A stretch of DNA of 64,000 nt, from positions 457,001 to 521,000 of the forward strand of contig JAJOZX010000924.1 in NCBI GenBank assembly GCA_023014485.1, in the 5' to 3' direction. The notes beneath the pieces were generated by a model, which worked only from the letters and a program-made list of their open reading frames with translations, was not told the DNA's origin and did no database searches. The translations under genes were made by a program, and so were the position numbers. Below, piece by piece: positions 53,906 to 63,921 of this stretch (the first letter of the stretch is position 1; the number at the start of each line of letters is the position of its first letter). The stretch is from Bathynomus jamesi (lineage: Eukaryota > Arthropoda > Malacostraca > Isopoda > Cirolanidae).

Positions 53906-54885
53906 AGGTTCAGCGCACTAGTGATGTTGTGTTGTGTTCGTTGTTATGCTAGAGCGGTACAGTCTGTCATAATGTGTTCAATTGTTTGTGGTGTGTCCTG
54001 GCACAGGTGGCAGGTGTCGTCTGTGGAGTTGTCTTGTCTGTGTTTATATGTCCGTAAGTTGGGGTGATGTCTACATCGGAATCGTGCTAAGTTAACTTGA
54101 TCCGATCTGCTCAGGCTGATCTCTGACCTGTTAATGGGTGGCGTCTTCGTACCTAGGACCGCATTCGGACCGAGTCGTGTCAGTGCTTTGTGGGTTACGT
54201 GGTTGTGTGTGTGTGTTTTCTGTACTGTGTGATGTCTGTGGGGCGTGGTATGGAATGTAGTATTTGGTTATAAATTTATAATGTCTCTCTGGTGTTACCT
54301 TAATGGTGCGAGGTGTCGGTGCATGATTGTACATGTAGTGGCAAGGATGTTGTGGGTTAGTTGTCGCTGCTGCCATGAATTGTGTTCCCCTCATGTCTAA
54401 ATGTTCCCTAACTTTCAATATTTTTGTTTTTGTGTGCAGGTGTTCTATTGGTGTTGTTAGAGTGCATCCTGTAACGATACGAAGTGTGTTGTTTTGTATT
54501 GTATTGTCTGTAAGGTGTTTAAGTGTGTGTTTGGGATAATGGGTGCCCAGCATGGGCTAGCATCGTCCATAACTGAGCGAATATATTGTTTGTATATGAG
54601 TGATGTTGTTTCCTGCTGGTGTCCAAAGTTTGTGCCTGTAAGTACCCTAAGCATGTTAAGTCTTGACATACATTTGTTTTTAATGTCCTAAATGTGGTTT
54701 GCAAAAGATAGTGGTGTGTTGTATGTAACCCCAAGTATTTTGGTCCTGTGAGTGTGTGGAATGTTGGTGTTGTTTAGTGTAAGCTATGGAGTTATCTGGT
54801 GTTCTTTTGTATTGTTTGTAAGCAAGGTGATAGTTGATTTTATGGGCGCTACGTTGAGTCTACTGTGTGTGAGCCAGTCTTCTAC
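53906..54885 (-). pseudogene. LINE-A, C-terminal part
   Basis: Minus-strand blocks: RLNVAPIKSTITLLTNNTKE, KILGVTYNTPLSFANHIRDI, TGTNFGHQQETTSLIYKQYI, LRIVTGCTLTTPIEHLHTKT, REHLDMRGTQFMAAATTN, DDTCHLCQDTPQTIEHIMTD. This is the thumb and connection region after a LINE reverse transcriptase. The palm part is at 55796-56205; a CR1-like fragment was inserted between. Several frameshifts. Confidence 0.75.
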
Positions 54886-55795
54886 AGATCTACAGAAGCT
54901 AAGGCTAACAAAGACCCTAAGATCCACTCTAAGGTTAGCCCGAGAGAAAGGAAAGAGTAGGGGGTTAAGAGAAGAAAATAAGGGGTTAAGTAGCAACACC
55001 TATCACTCGTGGGTTAACATTCATTCATAAAAAGAGAAAAAAGACACCATCACCACCCGCCGGCCACTGCCGACAAGTCTGAAAAATAATCGAAGAGAAT
55101 AGAAAAGGGGTGAAAGATGAAAAGAAGTAAAATAAGAACGCTTACAAACCATGCAAACACAGTCTTAACTGACTGTCATACCATGCGAACACAGTCTTAA
55201 CTCACTGTCATACCATGCAAACTACAGACATGCAAATAAGGAGAGGATAAGAAAAAGAAAAAAAAAGTAGGTAAAGTTAAACAAAAAGTGGGTTAGTTTA
55301 CGCTACGAGCTACATCTACGTTCGTGTTAGTTAGACGTCAACAGACTCATCCCCGATTACGACCCTCAGAGCTCCTGTTGCCAATTGTTTTTTTATTTTA
55401 AAGAACGTTAATATTTTTAAAATGTCTGTCTAGACGATTTTTAAACACATTAACGCTGGTAGAGTTAACGATTGACGCGGGAAGATTATTCCATTTATCA
55501 ATTACTTTAAACGTAAAAAAGTTTTTAGCGATACTAGTAATGAAACGTCTGCCACGCAACTTAAATCCGTTATTACGAGTATTGCTATTATCGAAAGTGA
55601 ACAGTTTGTCAAAATTTACGTTATCGATCTTATTAACAATTTTCAAAACTTCAATAAGCTCCCCCCTTAATCTCCTAGTTTCGAGTGAATGCAAGTCTAA
55701 TACTTTAATCCTATCTTCATAAGGCTTGTTGCGCAATGACGGAATTAGTTTCGTGGCACGACGATGAACCCTTTCTAACCTATCAATATCCTTCT
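54886..55795 (-). mobile_element. CR1/L2-like LINE, 5'-truncated copy
   Basis: It matches the 3' part of the element at 13020-17640: RNKPYEDRIKVLDLHSLETR, RGELIEVLKIVNKIDNVN, FTFDNSNTRNNGFKLRGRRF and WNNLPASIVNSTSVNVFKNR (55736-55398), and then the same 3' UTR with TGTTTAACTTTACC, to the TTCTGTAGATCTGTAGAAG tail at about 54886. It keeps the base lost near 16770 in the long copy. It lies within LINE-A. Confidence 0.85.
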
Positions 55796-56205
55796 TTACT
55801 GTTTATGTATGTTTGTAGATTATTTGTAGCGGTGTCGATGTTGTTGTGGGTGGGTTAGAGTGATGTCACCTGCATATGATGATAAGGTAAGCTTATTATC
55901 TATGGGTGTTGGAATGTCATGCATGTATAAGTTGAAGTGTTGGTGAGAGAACAGACCCTTGAGGGTCCCCGTTCGGAAAAAGCTTGTTTTTGCATGACTT
56001 GCCATTAAATGTGACATGCGAGTATCTTCCTGAAAGATAGTTGCTCAGCCATCTTTTAGTGTTATTGTGCATGTTTGTGTTGAGTATTTTGTTTATGAGA
56101 GAGAAGCGTGGGATAGAATCAAATGCTTTACTAATGTCTATTGTTGCTAATAGTGTACGTTGAGCTGGTCGTCTGGAGTTGCGCTACCTTGTGTTGTGGT
56201 GTTCA
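55796..56205 (-). pseudogene. LINE-A, reverse transcriptase palm part
   Basis: The minus strand reads LLATIDISKAFDSIPRFSLI, NTKRWLSNYLSGRYSHVTF, PQGSVLSPTLFNLYMHDI (across a frameshift) and LSSYAGDITLTHPQQ, where AGD stands for the catalytic ADD. It continues at 54885 after the CR1-like insertion. On the 5' side it abuts LINE-C at 56206. Confidence 0.75.
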
Positions 56206-58672
56206 TGGACTAGAGCTATTGTAGGGCTACTTGAACTTCTCAGATATTGCCCAATGCTGATGGTTGATGATCGGTGCAGCTAGTTAACCTCAGTCAATCC
56301 CACTCCTCCCAGTTTCCTTGGTAGGTACAATCTAGGAAGACACTGGTTCTGGTATGCTGTTCTATTTAGAGTGAGGATTTTTCTGGTCTCAACATCTAGC
56401 TTGTTTAGTTCTGATTGCGGCCAGTCTATGATCCCTATACTATAATTGATAACTTTATGTCGAGTTGATTTACAGCTGTTATTTTGTTCTTTGATGCAAG
56501 TTGGGTCTTGCAGATCTTTTTTAGTCTTTATACATACTCAGTGATTTTCTCTCGCATTTGCATGTGTTCTACATTTCCACTTTCTTCTATCCTACGGCAT
56601 TTGTAGGAACTATCCTCTTCCAAGTCTTTAATCTCAGTGTCTCTTCCTAAATTGATGTTATAGGTTTGTATTTTCCTGCCTCCTGAAACTGTACACTTAT
56701 CCAATCCAAACTTCATTTTTGTCACTGGAGAAAGTATGGACAATCCTCAATCGGCATTCCAGGTTTGGTCAGAGTCTGTGTACAGCTTCAAATCATCCAT
56801 AAACAGAAGATAGGGTACTTGTGGGTTATCTGTCGCCACTTTTTAATATTTTTTTTATTTATTTATTTTTATATATTAAGAGAAGAGGATTCTTTATACT
56901 GTACGGCATTGACGATTGGTTAGGTTAAGTCGTGCTAGTTTGGTTAAATACCGTTTTATTTAACCAAACTAGCACGACTTAACCTAACCAATCGTCAATG
57001 CCATACAGTATAAAGAATCCTCTTCTCTTAATATATAAAAATAACTAAATAAAAAAAATATTAAAAAGTTTTTTATTTAACCAAACTAGCATGACTTAAC
57101 CTAACCAATCGTCAATGCCGTACAGTATAAAGAATCCTCTTCTCTTAATATATAAAAATAAATAAATAAAAAAAATATTAAAAAGTGGCGACAGATAACC
57201 CACAAGTACCGAAGATAGTTCAGAACACTGGATTTCTTCACATAGTTTGACTGAGGTTGTAGCCCTTGTTATTGCTAAGTAGTTTGCTAAGGGGGTCCAG
57301 GGTGAGGCAGAATAGCAAGGGTGATGAGCTGTCCCCCTGGAATATACCCCTCATAATCTTGACATGGGGGATGGATATTTTCCCATTTTCATGGGTGAGA
57401 TTGATGTTTGTTCGCCATTTTGTAATCTGGTTTGTTAAAGTGCAAATAATGGTAGGATGGATTTTGTACAGCTTAAGGCATTCCAAAATCCAGGTGTGGG
57501 ACACTATCAAATGCCCTCTGATAGTCTATCCATGCCATACTTAGGTTTCTGCCTCTCTTCTTACAGTCTTCAAGCATAGTTTTGTTGATGAGCAGCTGAT
57601 CCTTTGTGCCTAAGCAGTTTCTTCTACATCCTTTTTGCATCCAGGTGTTCATATATGCTGTCTGCAATTAGGCCTGTAAATAGTTTATAGGTGGTGGTGA
57701 GACTGCAGATGGGGCGATATTTATTTGGGAGATTTGTATCTCCACTTGTAAGCCATTCTGGTGTTTCTTCTTCTCCCTACAAAATTCTGTGAAAAGCAGC
57801 AGTGTAGTGGTGGTGGAATGCCGTGACCTGTTTCAGCCAGAAATTTGGGAGCTTGTCTAGGCCAGGTTTTTTAAAGTTGGAGAATTTTGCCAATTTCTTT
57901 ATCTTATCTTATCTTCCATTATGAATAACTGTGCTCCATTTCCGGTTTACCCTCATTTGTCATCCTGATGGTCTCTATCCAGTCAGCATCCTGGTTATGC
58001 TGCTCAGGGATTTCAAAGAGGGGTTTCCAGTATGCCTCCAACTGGGTTTGATCTGGTGGTTCATGGACTGTTATTCTTTCCCTAATGAGATTTTGGTAAA
58101 AGCTTCTAGGGTTTGATGAAACTTGCTTGTTATGGTTTTTCATGTCAATCTGCTTTTGTTTATTCCTAATTCTATTGGCTATGGCTGGGATTTTTCCTTT
58201 CAATTCCAGCACCTTGTCATGTAGTTTATTATCTCTCAAGTTATACTTCCTCTATTTTCCCTATTTGTTTTTTGTTTTCCCTGTTGTGTGGGTGTTTGGA
58301 AATATTGTTTTAATTGGTTCAGTTCTCATCTGGCTTGTGTAAGTTGTTTAGTTAATTTAACTTTCCAGGGAGGAGGTTTTGGTTTATACTTTTGGTTAGG
58401 GGGCTTTGGTCTAAAGTTTGGGACAAGTTTCTGTTGCATGTATAGGCCAGCAGCGTAATTTACTTCATTAATTTCAGTAAAGTTTGTGTCTATTAAATGC
58501 TACATTTACTCTGCATAATAGTTGTTTAAACTATTTTCACTAAGTTTGATCAGTTGGGGCCAGCTTTCCATATTCATGGTTTTAACAATTTTAATTATAT
58601 TTGCTAGTTCCTCCTCTGTTTCTATTTGCTGTAAATCTATATCTTCATATCGTGGTCATGGTGGTGGTGGTG
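56206..58672 (-). pseudogene. LINE-C (R4/Dong-like), N-terminal region and reverse transcriptase
   Basis: Minus-strand order: PRYEDIDLQQIETEEELANI; LKGKIPAIANRIRNKQKQID and SNPRSFYQNLIRERITVHEP; EAYWKPLFEIPEQHN; then YRPI and [74 protein letters not shown] (catalytic MDD), MKFGLDKCTVSGGRKIQTYN, and IGIIDWPQSELNKLDVETRK with LPRLYLPRKLGGVGLTEVN. The REL endonuclease end is missing here but is seen in the copy at 62276-63255. A foldback (56817-57213) lies just before the MDD motif. Numerous frameshifts. On the upstream side it abuts finger coding at 58673. Confidence 0.8.
56817..57213. repeat. Foldback with three arms, inserted in LINE-C
   Basis: An arm beginning GTACTTGTGGGTTATCTGTC runs to about 56950. 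Its inverse follows (about 56960-57068), then a second, fuller inverse copy to 57213. All three contain ATTGACGATTGGTTAGGTTA and TATAAAGAATCCTC in one direction or the other. The outermost 23 bp of both outer arms are LINE-C coding (ATDNPQVP). Confidence 0.8.
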
Positions 58673-58770
58673 TGAACTCTTAAATGCTGTTGAAGACTAT
58701 TTTTGTGTGCTACAGTGTAAGAACAAATATCACATTTAAAAAGTTTTTATCATTTTTGGTTTATCCTCCT
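58673..58770 (-). pseudogene. Single C2H2 finger fragment between repeat units
   Basis: The minus strand reads CDICSYTVAHKNSLQQHLRV then H, with a short start KNDKNFLNVIFV-like region damaged by a lost base. On the 5' side it follows a SINE-like tail and on the 3' side it enters LINE-C in the poly-Pro region. Confidence 0.65.
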
Positions 58771-58902
58771 TTTAGCATTTTTAATAGCTACAAGTGGGGC
58801 TTCCACCCGAAGCTAAACACTTCAACTATATCTGAACTTGGCTTAGCATTGATTTGCCACTAGGATTACATTCTTTTCTTTTCTCCAATGGTCCAGTTTA
58901 TT
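58771..58902 (-). mobile_element. SINE-like unit, 3' tail (continues at 61028)
   Basis: The tail carries TTGAAGTGTTTAGCTTCGGG and GGAAGCCCCACTTG and the GGACCATTGGAGAAAAGAAA phrase. It is separated from the rest of its unit (61028-61463) by the Harbinger element. Confidence 0.65.
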
Positions 58903-59042
58903 ATAGCCTGATGAATAAAAACTAAGCAAATGCTTAAAGCAAAATGTTGTAAGCAAAAGTTAGGTAGCAATTGCTTCAAGAAAAAGCAATTACTACATAC
59001 GTTTATGAATAAAAATGTTTAGCTTTTGCTAGCGTATACTAG

Positions 59043-59700
59043 ATGGATATAAAGCAAATGTTTAAAAAAATTAGTAATATGAAGACTGAGGTGAAGAAAA
59101 AGTTTGATGTAAATGTTACTGGCAACCAAAAAATGATGTACAAAACTTGTGAGAAATGCTTTTTGGATATACTAAACTCAATCAAGTCCGGTGTTCAACA
59201 AAATACCTGGTATTTTTTCATTTTTCTTCTCTTCATGGTTAATTAATTTCTTAATTTTAAATTGAATAATTAAATTTTTTAATTTCATAATTTTAAAAAA
59301 TAAATTTTTAATTAATTTTAAATACTTTAATATTTTAATTAACTTTAAAAATTAGTAGATTTGATGTAGATTGCAATGACACTTTTTCTCATTGCAGGAG
59401 CTGTATCTGTAGGTATTTCAAAGCCCAAAGAAAGTTTGCAGTCGCTCCAAGAAGACTGTAATCATCTGTCTCATCAGGAAAATTTCCTAGTGAATCTATG
59501 AAGAGGAAAGTCACTTCAACTTTGTTGCCAGAAACAGAAGAAACAAAGGAATTAACTACTGCCCAGCTGCAACGACTGGGACTGCTTGAACAACAAACTC
59601 ATACGTATGAGGCAAGAGGAGATCCTTGTGCGCAAGAACAGGGTGGAAATAGATATGGAAACCAACAGATCATACTTAAATCTGTAAGTTTATTAACATG
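59043..59700 (+). pseudogene. Harbinger accessory protein (Myb/SANT-like), probably spliced
   Basis: The first part reads MFKKISNMKTEVKKKFDVNV then TGNQ, a Myb/SANT-like (MADF-type) DNA-binding segment. A donor-like CCTG|GTATTT at about 59210 and an acceptor TCATTGCAG at 59398 suggest an intron. The second part reads MKRKVTSTLLPETEETKELT. In Harbinger elements this protein carries the transposase to the nucleus and the ends. A frame disruption after NQ removes the conserved WK..L block, so it is probably dead. Confidence 0.6.
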
Positions 59701-59974
59701 AAGTACATACAATTTTTTTTTGTGAAAATAACATATATGTGTAAGATACAAATTAAATTAATCTTCTTTAAATAAGTTTGTAATTTCTAGCCTTTTTTGT
59801 TTGCCTAAGCGCTTAAGTAGGCCAGCATTTGACGAAACTGCACAGAATTGTCCTTGAATGTCATTGGGGCCAGTTTCCTCTTGGTACTGAAAATCCTCAT
59901 CCTTTAAATGTTTAGCTATATTGGTAGAACTACACAAGAAACAATTACATTAGGAATTTTAGAAAGGTCTAGCC

Positions 59975-60683
59975 TCACTTAAATTGCAGAATAGGAAATC
60001 TAGCCTTAAGTTGCCCAAAGCACCTTTCAATAATTACACGCTCTCTGCAAAAAATTTCATTATAACGCCTTTGTTCATATGTTTCTGCATTTCTCCATGG
60101 AGTTATTAACCAAGTTCTTAAAGGATAACCATCATCTCCCAATAGCAAACAGTTACTAGTGCATCTGTTCATCTCATTATAGATGCGAGAGTTCTTCAAA
60201 ATTCTACTATCGTGTATGCTTCCTGGCCACTGCACATCAATGCTAGTGAACATTTCATCAGCATCACACATTGCTTGGACATTAATGCATGGAAACCCTT
60301 TTCTGTTTATATACTCATCACCATGTTCTTTCATTTTTGGAATACACACATGAGTACAATCAGTCGCACCAACTGCATAAGGAAATTGATATTTTCTTGA
60401 CCACTTTTCTTGAGCCACTCTGATTTCAGGCTCAGATTGAGGAAACTTTATCCATAAATCTGCCTTTTGCACAATTTTCTCGATAACATATGCAGTAACT
60501 TTACTCACTGTACTTTGATGAACTCCCATCTCCTCTCCAATACCATTTTGGTATCCTGGATCTGACATATCTAAGGAATATTTTCATGCGATCTTTGGTC
60601 GAGAGAGCACCACCATGTTTTCTCATTTCACCCAAAAAATAGCTTGCCAGCCATTCCACATTCAGTTCACTAAAATGGTGCAA
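59975..60683 (-). pseudogene. HARBI1-like transposase (DDE_Tnp_4), one frameshift
   Basis: Minus strand: LSTKDRMKIFLRYV, then after a one-base shift near 60565 MSDPGYQNGIGEEMGVHQST VSKVTAYVIEKIVQ (helix-turn-helix). The catalytic core follows: FPYAVGATDCTHVCIPK (first Asp), FTSIDVQWPGSIHDSRIL, LLLGDDGYPLRTWLITPW (second Asp), and ERVIIERCFGQLKARFPIL (Glu). All three catalytic residues are in place. It ends at the stop at 59975. With the one shift repaired by reading, the family length is nearly reached, so this is a young copy. Confidence 0.9.
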
Positions 60684-61027
60684 CTTTTTATAATCATCTG
60701 TTGAAGTAATTCATTGATTCTTATAAGTTTTTCTTTTACGAATTTAGAAAAATGCAGCCATAGTAAGACACAACCTGTTCTTAGCAACTTGAAGCACCAA
60801 CTGAGCTGCCTTGTATTTTTTCAAGCAATTGCTTATGAACTGAAGCAAATGCTAGATTTTATTTCATACTAAATGAAGCAAATGCTTATACTTTCTAAGC
60901 ATTTCCTTGAATTTTCAAGCAATTGCTACTAGCAAAAGCAAATTATTTTTTTTATTCATAGTAACAGAAGCAATTGCTTGAAAATTCAAGCAAAAGCATT
61001 TACTTGAACTTTTATTCAACATGCTCA

Positions 61028-61463
61028 ATTGTGTCATACCGACATACGTTTGGGAGGTCCGGTGCTAGTCTCCCCGAGCAACTGATACAATGAGCAACCC
61101 GACATACGTTTTTGTTGGGCCCATTGTCTGATGGAAAAGCTGGGGTCCAGGGTCAATACCTTGACTGGTGGGATCCCCTGCATTGATCCCTTTGGTGAAG
61201 AATCTTCTCCTCTGGGACTGAGAAAAGTTGCACCATTGGTCACCTCACCCACCCTGCTGCATAAGCGAGTTGAGGGGACCTTTTTATCCTGGGTGATGTC
61301 CTGCCAGTGTATGAGCTTTCCTCAGTAGACATTACATCCCATTCTTGTTTGTGGAAAGCTACATACATGTGGGAAGGGTTTCCCCTGCACCCGTCCCTTA
61401 TTTTTAGTAGCCTTTTACGACAAGCTGTGACCATGTGGGAAGTATTCTTTCAAATCCCCAATC
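61028..61463 (-). mobile_element. SINE-like unit, body (split by Harbinger)
   Basis: It matches 1975-2340 closely, including TTTACGACAAGCTGTGACCA and GGTCACCTCACCCACCCTG. It has a local duplication of CGACATACGTTT near 61040-61110 with a 60-bp insert. Its tail is at 58771-58902. Confidence 0.7.
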
Positions 61464-61566
61464 CCCAGTATGAATTCTTAAATGACGCTGAAGATTACCT
61501 CTTTTTCTTGCACTGTCGGAACAAATCCCACATTTAAAAGGTTTTTCTCTTTTGTGGTTTATACTC
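61464..61566 (-). pseudogene. Single C2H2 finger between two SINE-like units
   Basis: The minus strand reads PLTAVKNTKRSINHKREKPF, KCGICSDSARKRGNLQRHLR and IHTG, then enters the next unit. The helix KRGNLQR differs from the other fingers here. Confidence 0.75.
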
Positions 61567-62069
61567 CTTTTAGTATTTTTAACAGCTGTAAGTGGGGCTT
61601 CCACCCGAAGCCAAACACTTCAACTATATCTGAACTTGGCCTAGCATTGATTTGCTGCTAGGATTATGTTCTTTTCTTTTCTCCAATGGTCCACTTTATT
61701 GTGTCATACCAACATATGTTTTTGTTGGGCCCATTGTCTGATGGAAAAGCTGGGGTCCAGGGTCAATACCTTGGCCTGGTGGGATCCCCTGCATTGATCC
61801 CTTTGGTGAAGAATCTTCTCCTCTGGGACTGAGAAAAGTTGCACCATTGCTCACCTCACCCACCCTGCTGCATAAGCAGGTTGAGGGAACCTTTTTATCC
61901 TGGGTGATGTCCTGCCAGTGTGAGTTTTCCTTAGTAGACATTATGTCCCATTCTTGTTTGTGGAAATCTACATACAGGTGGGAGGGGTTTCCCCCGCACC
62001 CATCCCTTATTTTGTCGCCTTTTACGACACGCTGGGACCATGTGAGAAGTATTTTCAAATCCCCTATAC
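61567..62069 (-). mobile_element. SINE-like repeat unit, complete copy
   Basis: It starts GGGGATTTGAAAATACTTCT on the minus strand, contains GTGTCGTAAAAGGCGAC, and ends with the GCCAAGTTCAGATATAG and TTGAAGTG tail before the finger at 61566. It matches 1832-2342 along its length. Confidence 0.75.
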
Positions 62070-62170
62070 TAGTATGAACTCTTAAATGCACTCGAAGATG
62101 ACTTTTCTCTGCTGTAGTGTAAGAACAAATATATATTACATTTAAAAGGTTTTTATCTTGGTTTATACTC
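62070..62170 (-). pseudogene. Single C2H2 finger, decayed
   Basis: The minus strand reads NTLKSINQDKNLLNVIYICS then YTTAEKSHLRVHLRVHT. The first Cys is lost (NVIYIC for KCDIC). It joins the LINE-C 3' tail upstream and a SINE-like unit downstream. Confidence 0.7.
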
Positions 62171-63255
62171 TTTAATGTATTTTTTACAGTTGGAAGTGGG
62201 GGGGGGGGGGGGGGGGGGGGGCTTCCACCCAAAGCCAAACACTTCAACTATGTCTGAACTTGTCCTAGCATTTGTTTAATGAGGGTCACCATTCCTTTTA
62301 ATGCCCCTGTTTGGATTTCTATGGCCTTGGGCTGTCCTGGGATTGAGTTCAGGTAAGTTGATAGGTTGTTTTTCATCATACCTGTTGCCCCAACTATGAT
62401 GGGGAGAATGGCAGCTTCTTTCAATCTCCATTTTCTGTTTGTCATATATAAGCGCCTGGTATTCAGTAATTTTCTCCCTTTCCACTCTATTAAGGCCATA
62501 GTCATTTGGGACACTGACCTCAATAAGTAAGGCACTCCTTTCCCTCTTGTCCCACACTACACTACTATGTCCAGTTTTACTGCACAATTGTCTATAAAAG
62601 TGGCTGTTGGAATTATTGTGTCATAGTATATGGTGTAATGGTTGTTTCCAGTAATTGGTGCAGGTGTGTGTTCCCATACATTTTTATTACATTCTAATTC
62701 TAATGCTATCACGATCTTCCAGTGAATATATTTACAAATTTTATTGTGTCTGGCTGTATAGTACCCCTCTGCCAGGAGCACCCTGCAGCCTCATTAGATG
62801 GCCAACACTTTCTACCTCAACATGGCAGAAATTATACCTGTCATTATTACTTATTCCAGCCATTTTTTTAAATGCATTTGTTAAGAGAGCAAGATCTTAG
62901 GCACCCATTATTAGTTGCGATCCGTCATATTACAGAACTCCTGTCCTTAACCATTCCAATGATCCTTCTTTGTTGATATAATCCTTCTGTAATTCCTGAT
63001 AATATTTTCCAGCTCTTTGATGTTGTTCCCATTCTTCTGCATGCTTGGCCTGTTGTTCCTGGACAAATCTTTTGTGACTTTTCCTAGCTATTAAGGTAGC
63101 TGGTATTCTTTCAGTTTCTACTTCTTCTGTCATATTATTGCCTCCAAAGTGTTGAGCCAGTTTGGTTATGGAAGTATGTTGTGTTTCCCTTGTGTTGTGG
63201 TACTCACGGACCAGAGCTATTGTAGGACTACTCAAACTTTTCAGATACTGCCCAA
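62171..63255 (-). pseudogene. LINE-C, C-terminal part with REL endonuclease
   Basis: Minus strand: IGQYLKSLSSPTIALVREYH, ERIPATLIARKSHKRFVQEQ, YYQELQKDYINKEGSLEWLR; a CCHC-type finger FCHVEVESVGHLM then, one frame over, LLAEGYYTARHNKICKYIHW; then NCAVKLDIVVWDKRERSALL IEVSVPNDYGLNRVEREKI, the PD-(D/E)XK restriction-like endonuclease seen in R2, R4/Dong and NeSL LINEs; and ILPIIVGATGMMKNNLSTYL to LGQVQT, stop at about 62262. The 3' UTR holds a run of 23 G (62199-62221). It is 5'-truncated exactly at a finger linker at 63255. Confidence 0.85.
62199..62221. repeat. Run of 23 G
   Basis: The other tails read GGAAGCCCCACTT here, so four C on the minus strand have expanded to 23. Such runs are unstable and are often miscounted. 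Confidence 0.9.
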
Positions 63256-63921
63256 TTCTCCAGTATGAATTTTTAAATGACATTGAAGACTACTACTGTG
63301 TGCTGCAGTGTAAGAACAAATATCACATTTAAAAGGTTTTTCTCCAGTATGAACTCTTAAATGCCTTTGAAGATTAATTTTCTGTTTTGCAGTGTAAGAA
63401 CAAATTTCACATTTAAAAGGTTTTTCTCCAGTATGAACTCTTAAATGCTTTTGAAGAGTACTTTTCTGTGCTGCGGTGTAAGAACAAATATCACATTTAA
63501 AAGGTTTTTCTTCAGTATGAATTTTTAAATGACGCTGAAGTTTACTACTGTGTGCTGCAGTGTAAGAACAAATATCACATTTAAAAGGTTTTTCTCCAGT
63601 ATGAATTTTTAAATGACATTGAAGATTACTACTGCATGCTGCAGTGTAAGAACAAATATCACATTTAAAAGGTTTTTCTCCAGTATGAACTCTTAAATGG
63701 TTTTGAAGAGTACTTTTCTGTGCTGCGGTGTAAGAACAAATATCACATTTAAAAGGTTTTTCTCCAGTATGAACTCTTAAATGACATTGAAGACTACTAC
63801 TGCGTGCTGCAGTGTAAGAACAAATATCACATTTAAAAGGTTTTTCTCTTTTTTGGTTTATACTCTCATTCTTTTCTAAGACTGATTTTGCTGCTATTGT
63901 AAATTTATGCTTGGTACATTT
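63256..63921 (-). CDS. C2H2 zinc-finger protein, terminal exon (seven fingers), partial
   Basis: A (CT)n-rich acceptor ending CACTTCCAG opens a frame of 222 codons: a 30-residue basic lead (KFTIAAKSVLEKNES...) and seven fingers. Helices (-1 to 6): RSSSLQC, QKSTLQN, CSSNLQC, HSSKLQR, QKSTLQK, QKINLQR and HSSSLQC. 30 + 6x28 + 24 codons fill the interval exactly, so there is no frameshift. After HTGE the sequence passes into LINE-C, which gives four more codons and a TGA. One linker reads TEEKPF. It is a paralogue of 2333-2830; its 5' exons would lie past 64000. Confidence 0.75.

Larger units (their letters stand above)
58903..61027. mobile_element. PIF/Harbinger transposon, 2125 bp
   Basis: The imperfect inverted ends share AGCCTGATGAATAAAA on the left and AGCATGTTGAATAAAA on the right (minus strand), followed by AAGCAAATGCTT-type subterminal repeats. 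ATT borders both sides (58900-58902 and 61028-61030), a 3-bp duplication. Paralogous units at 1967 and 61695 read CAGTTTATTGTGTC without the insert, which is the empty site. It encodes a transposase (minus) and a Myb/SANT-like protein (plus), the usual two-gene layout. Confidence 0.92.

Noticed and set aside
62199..62247. A poly-Pro N-terminus of a protein
   Set aside because: It is the G-run expansion in a LINE-C 3' tail; paralogous tails have only four C there.
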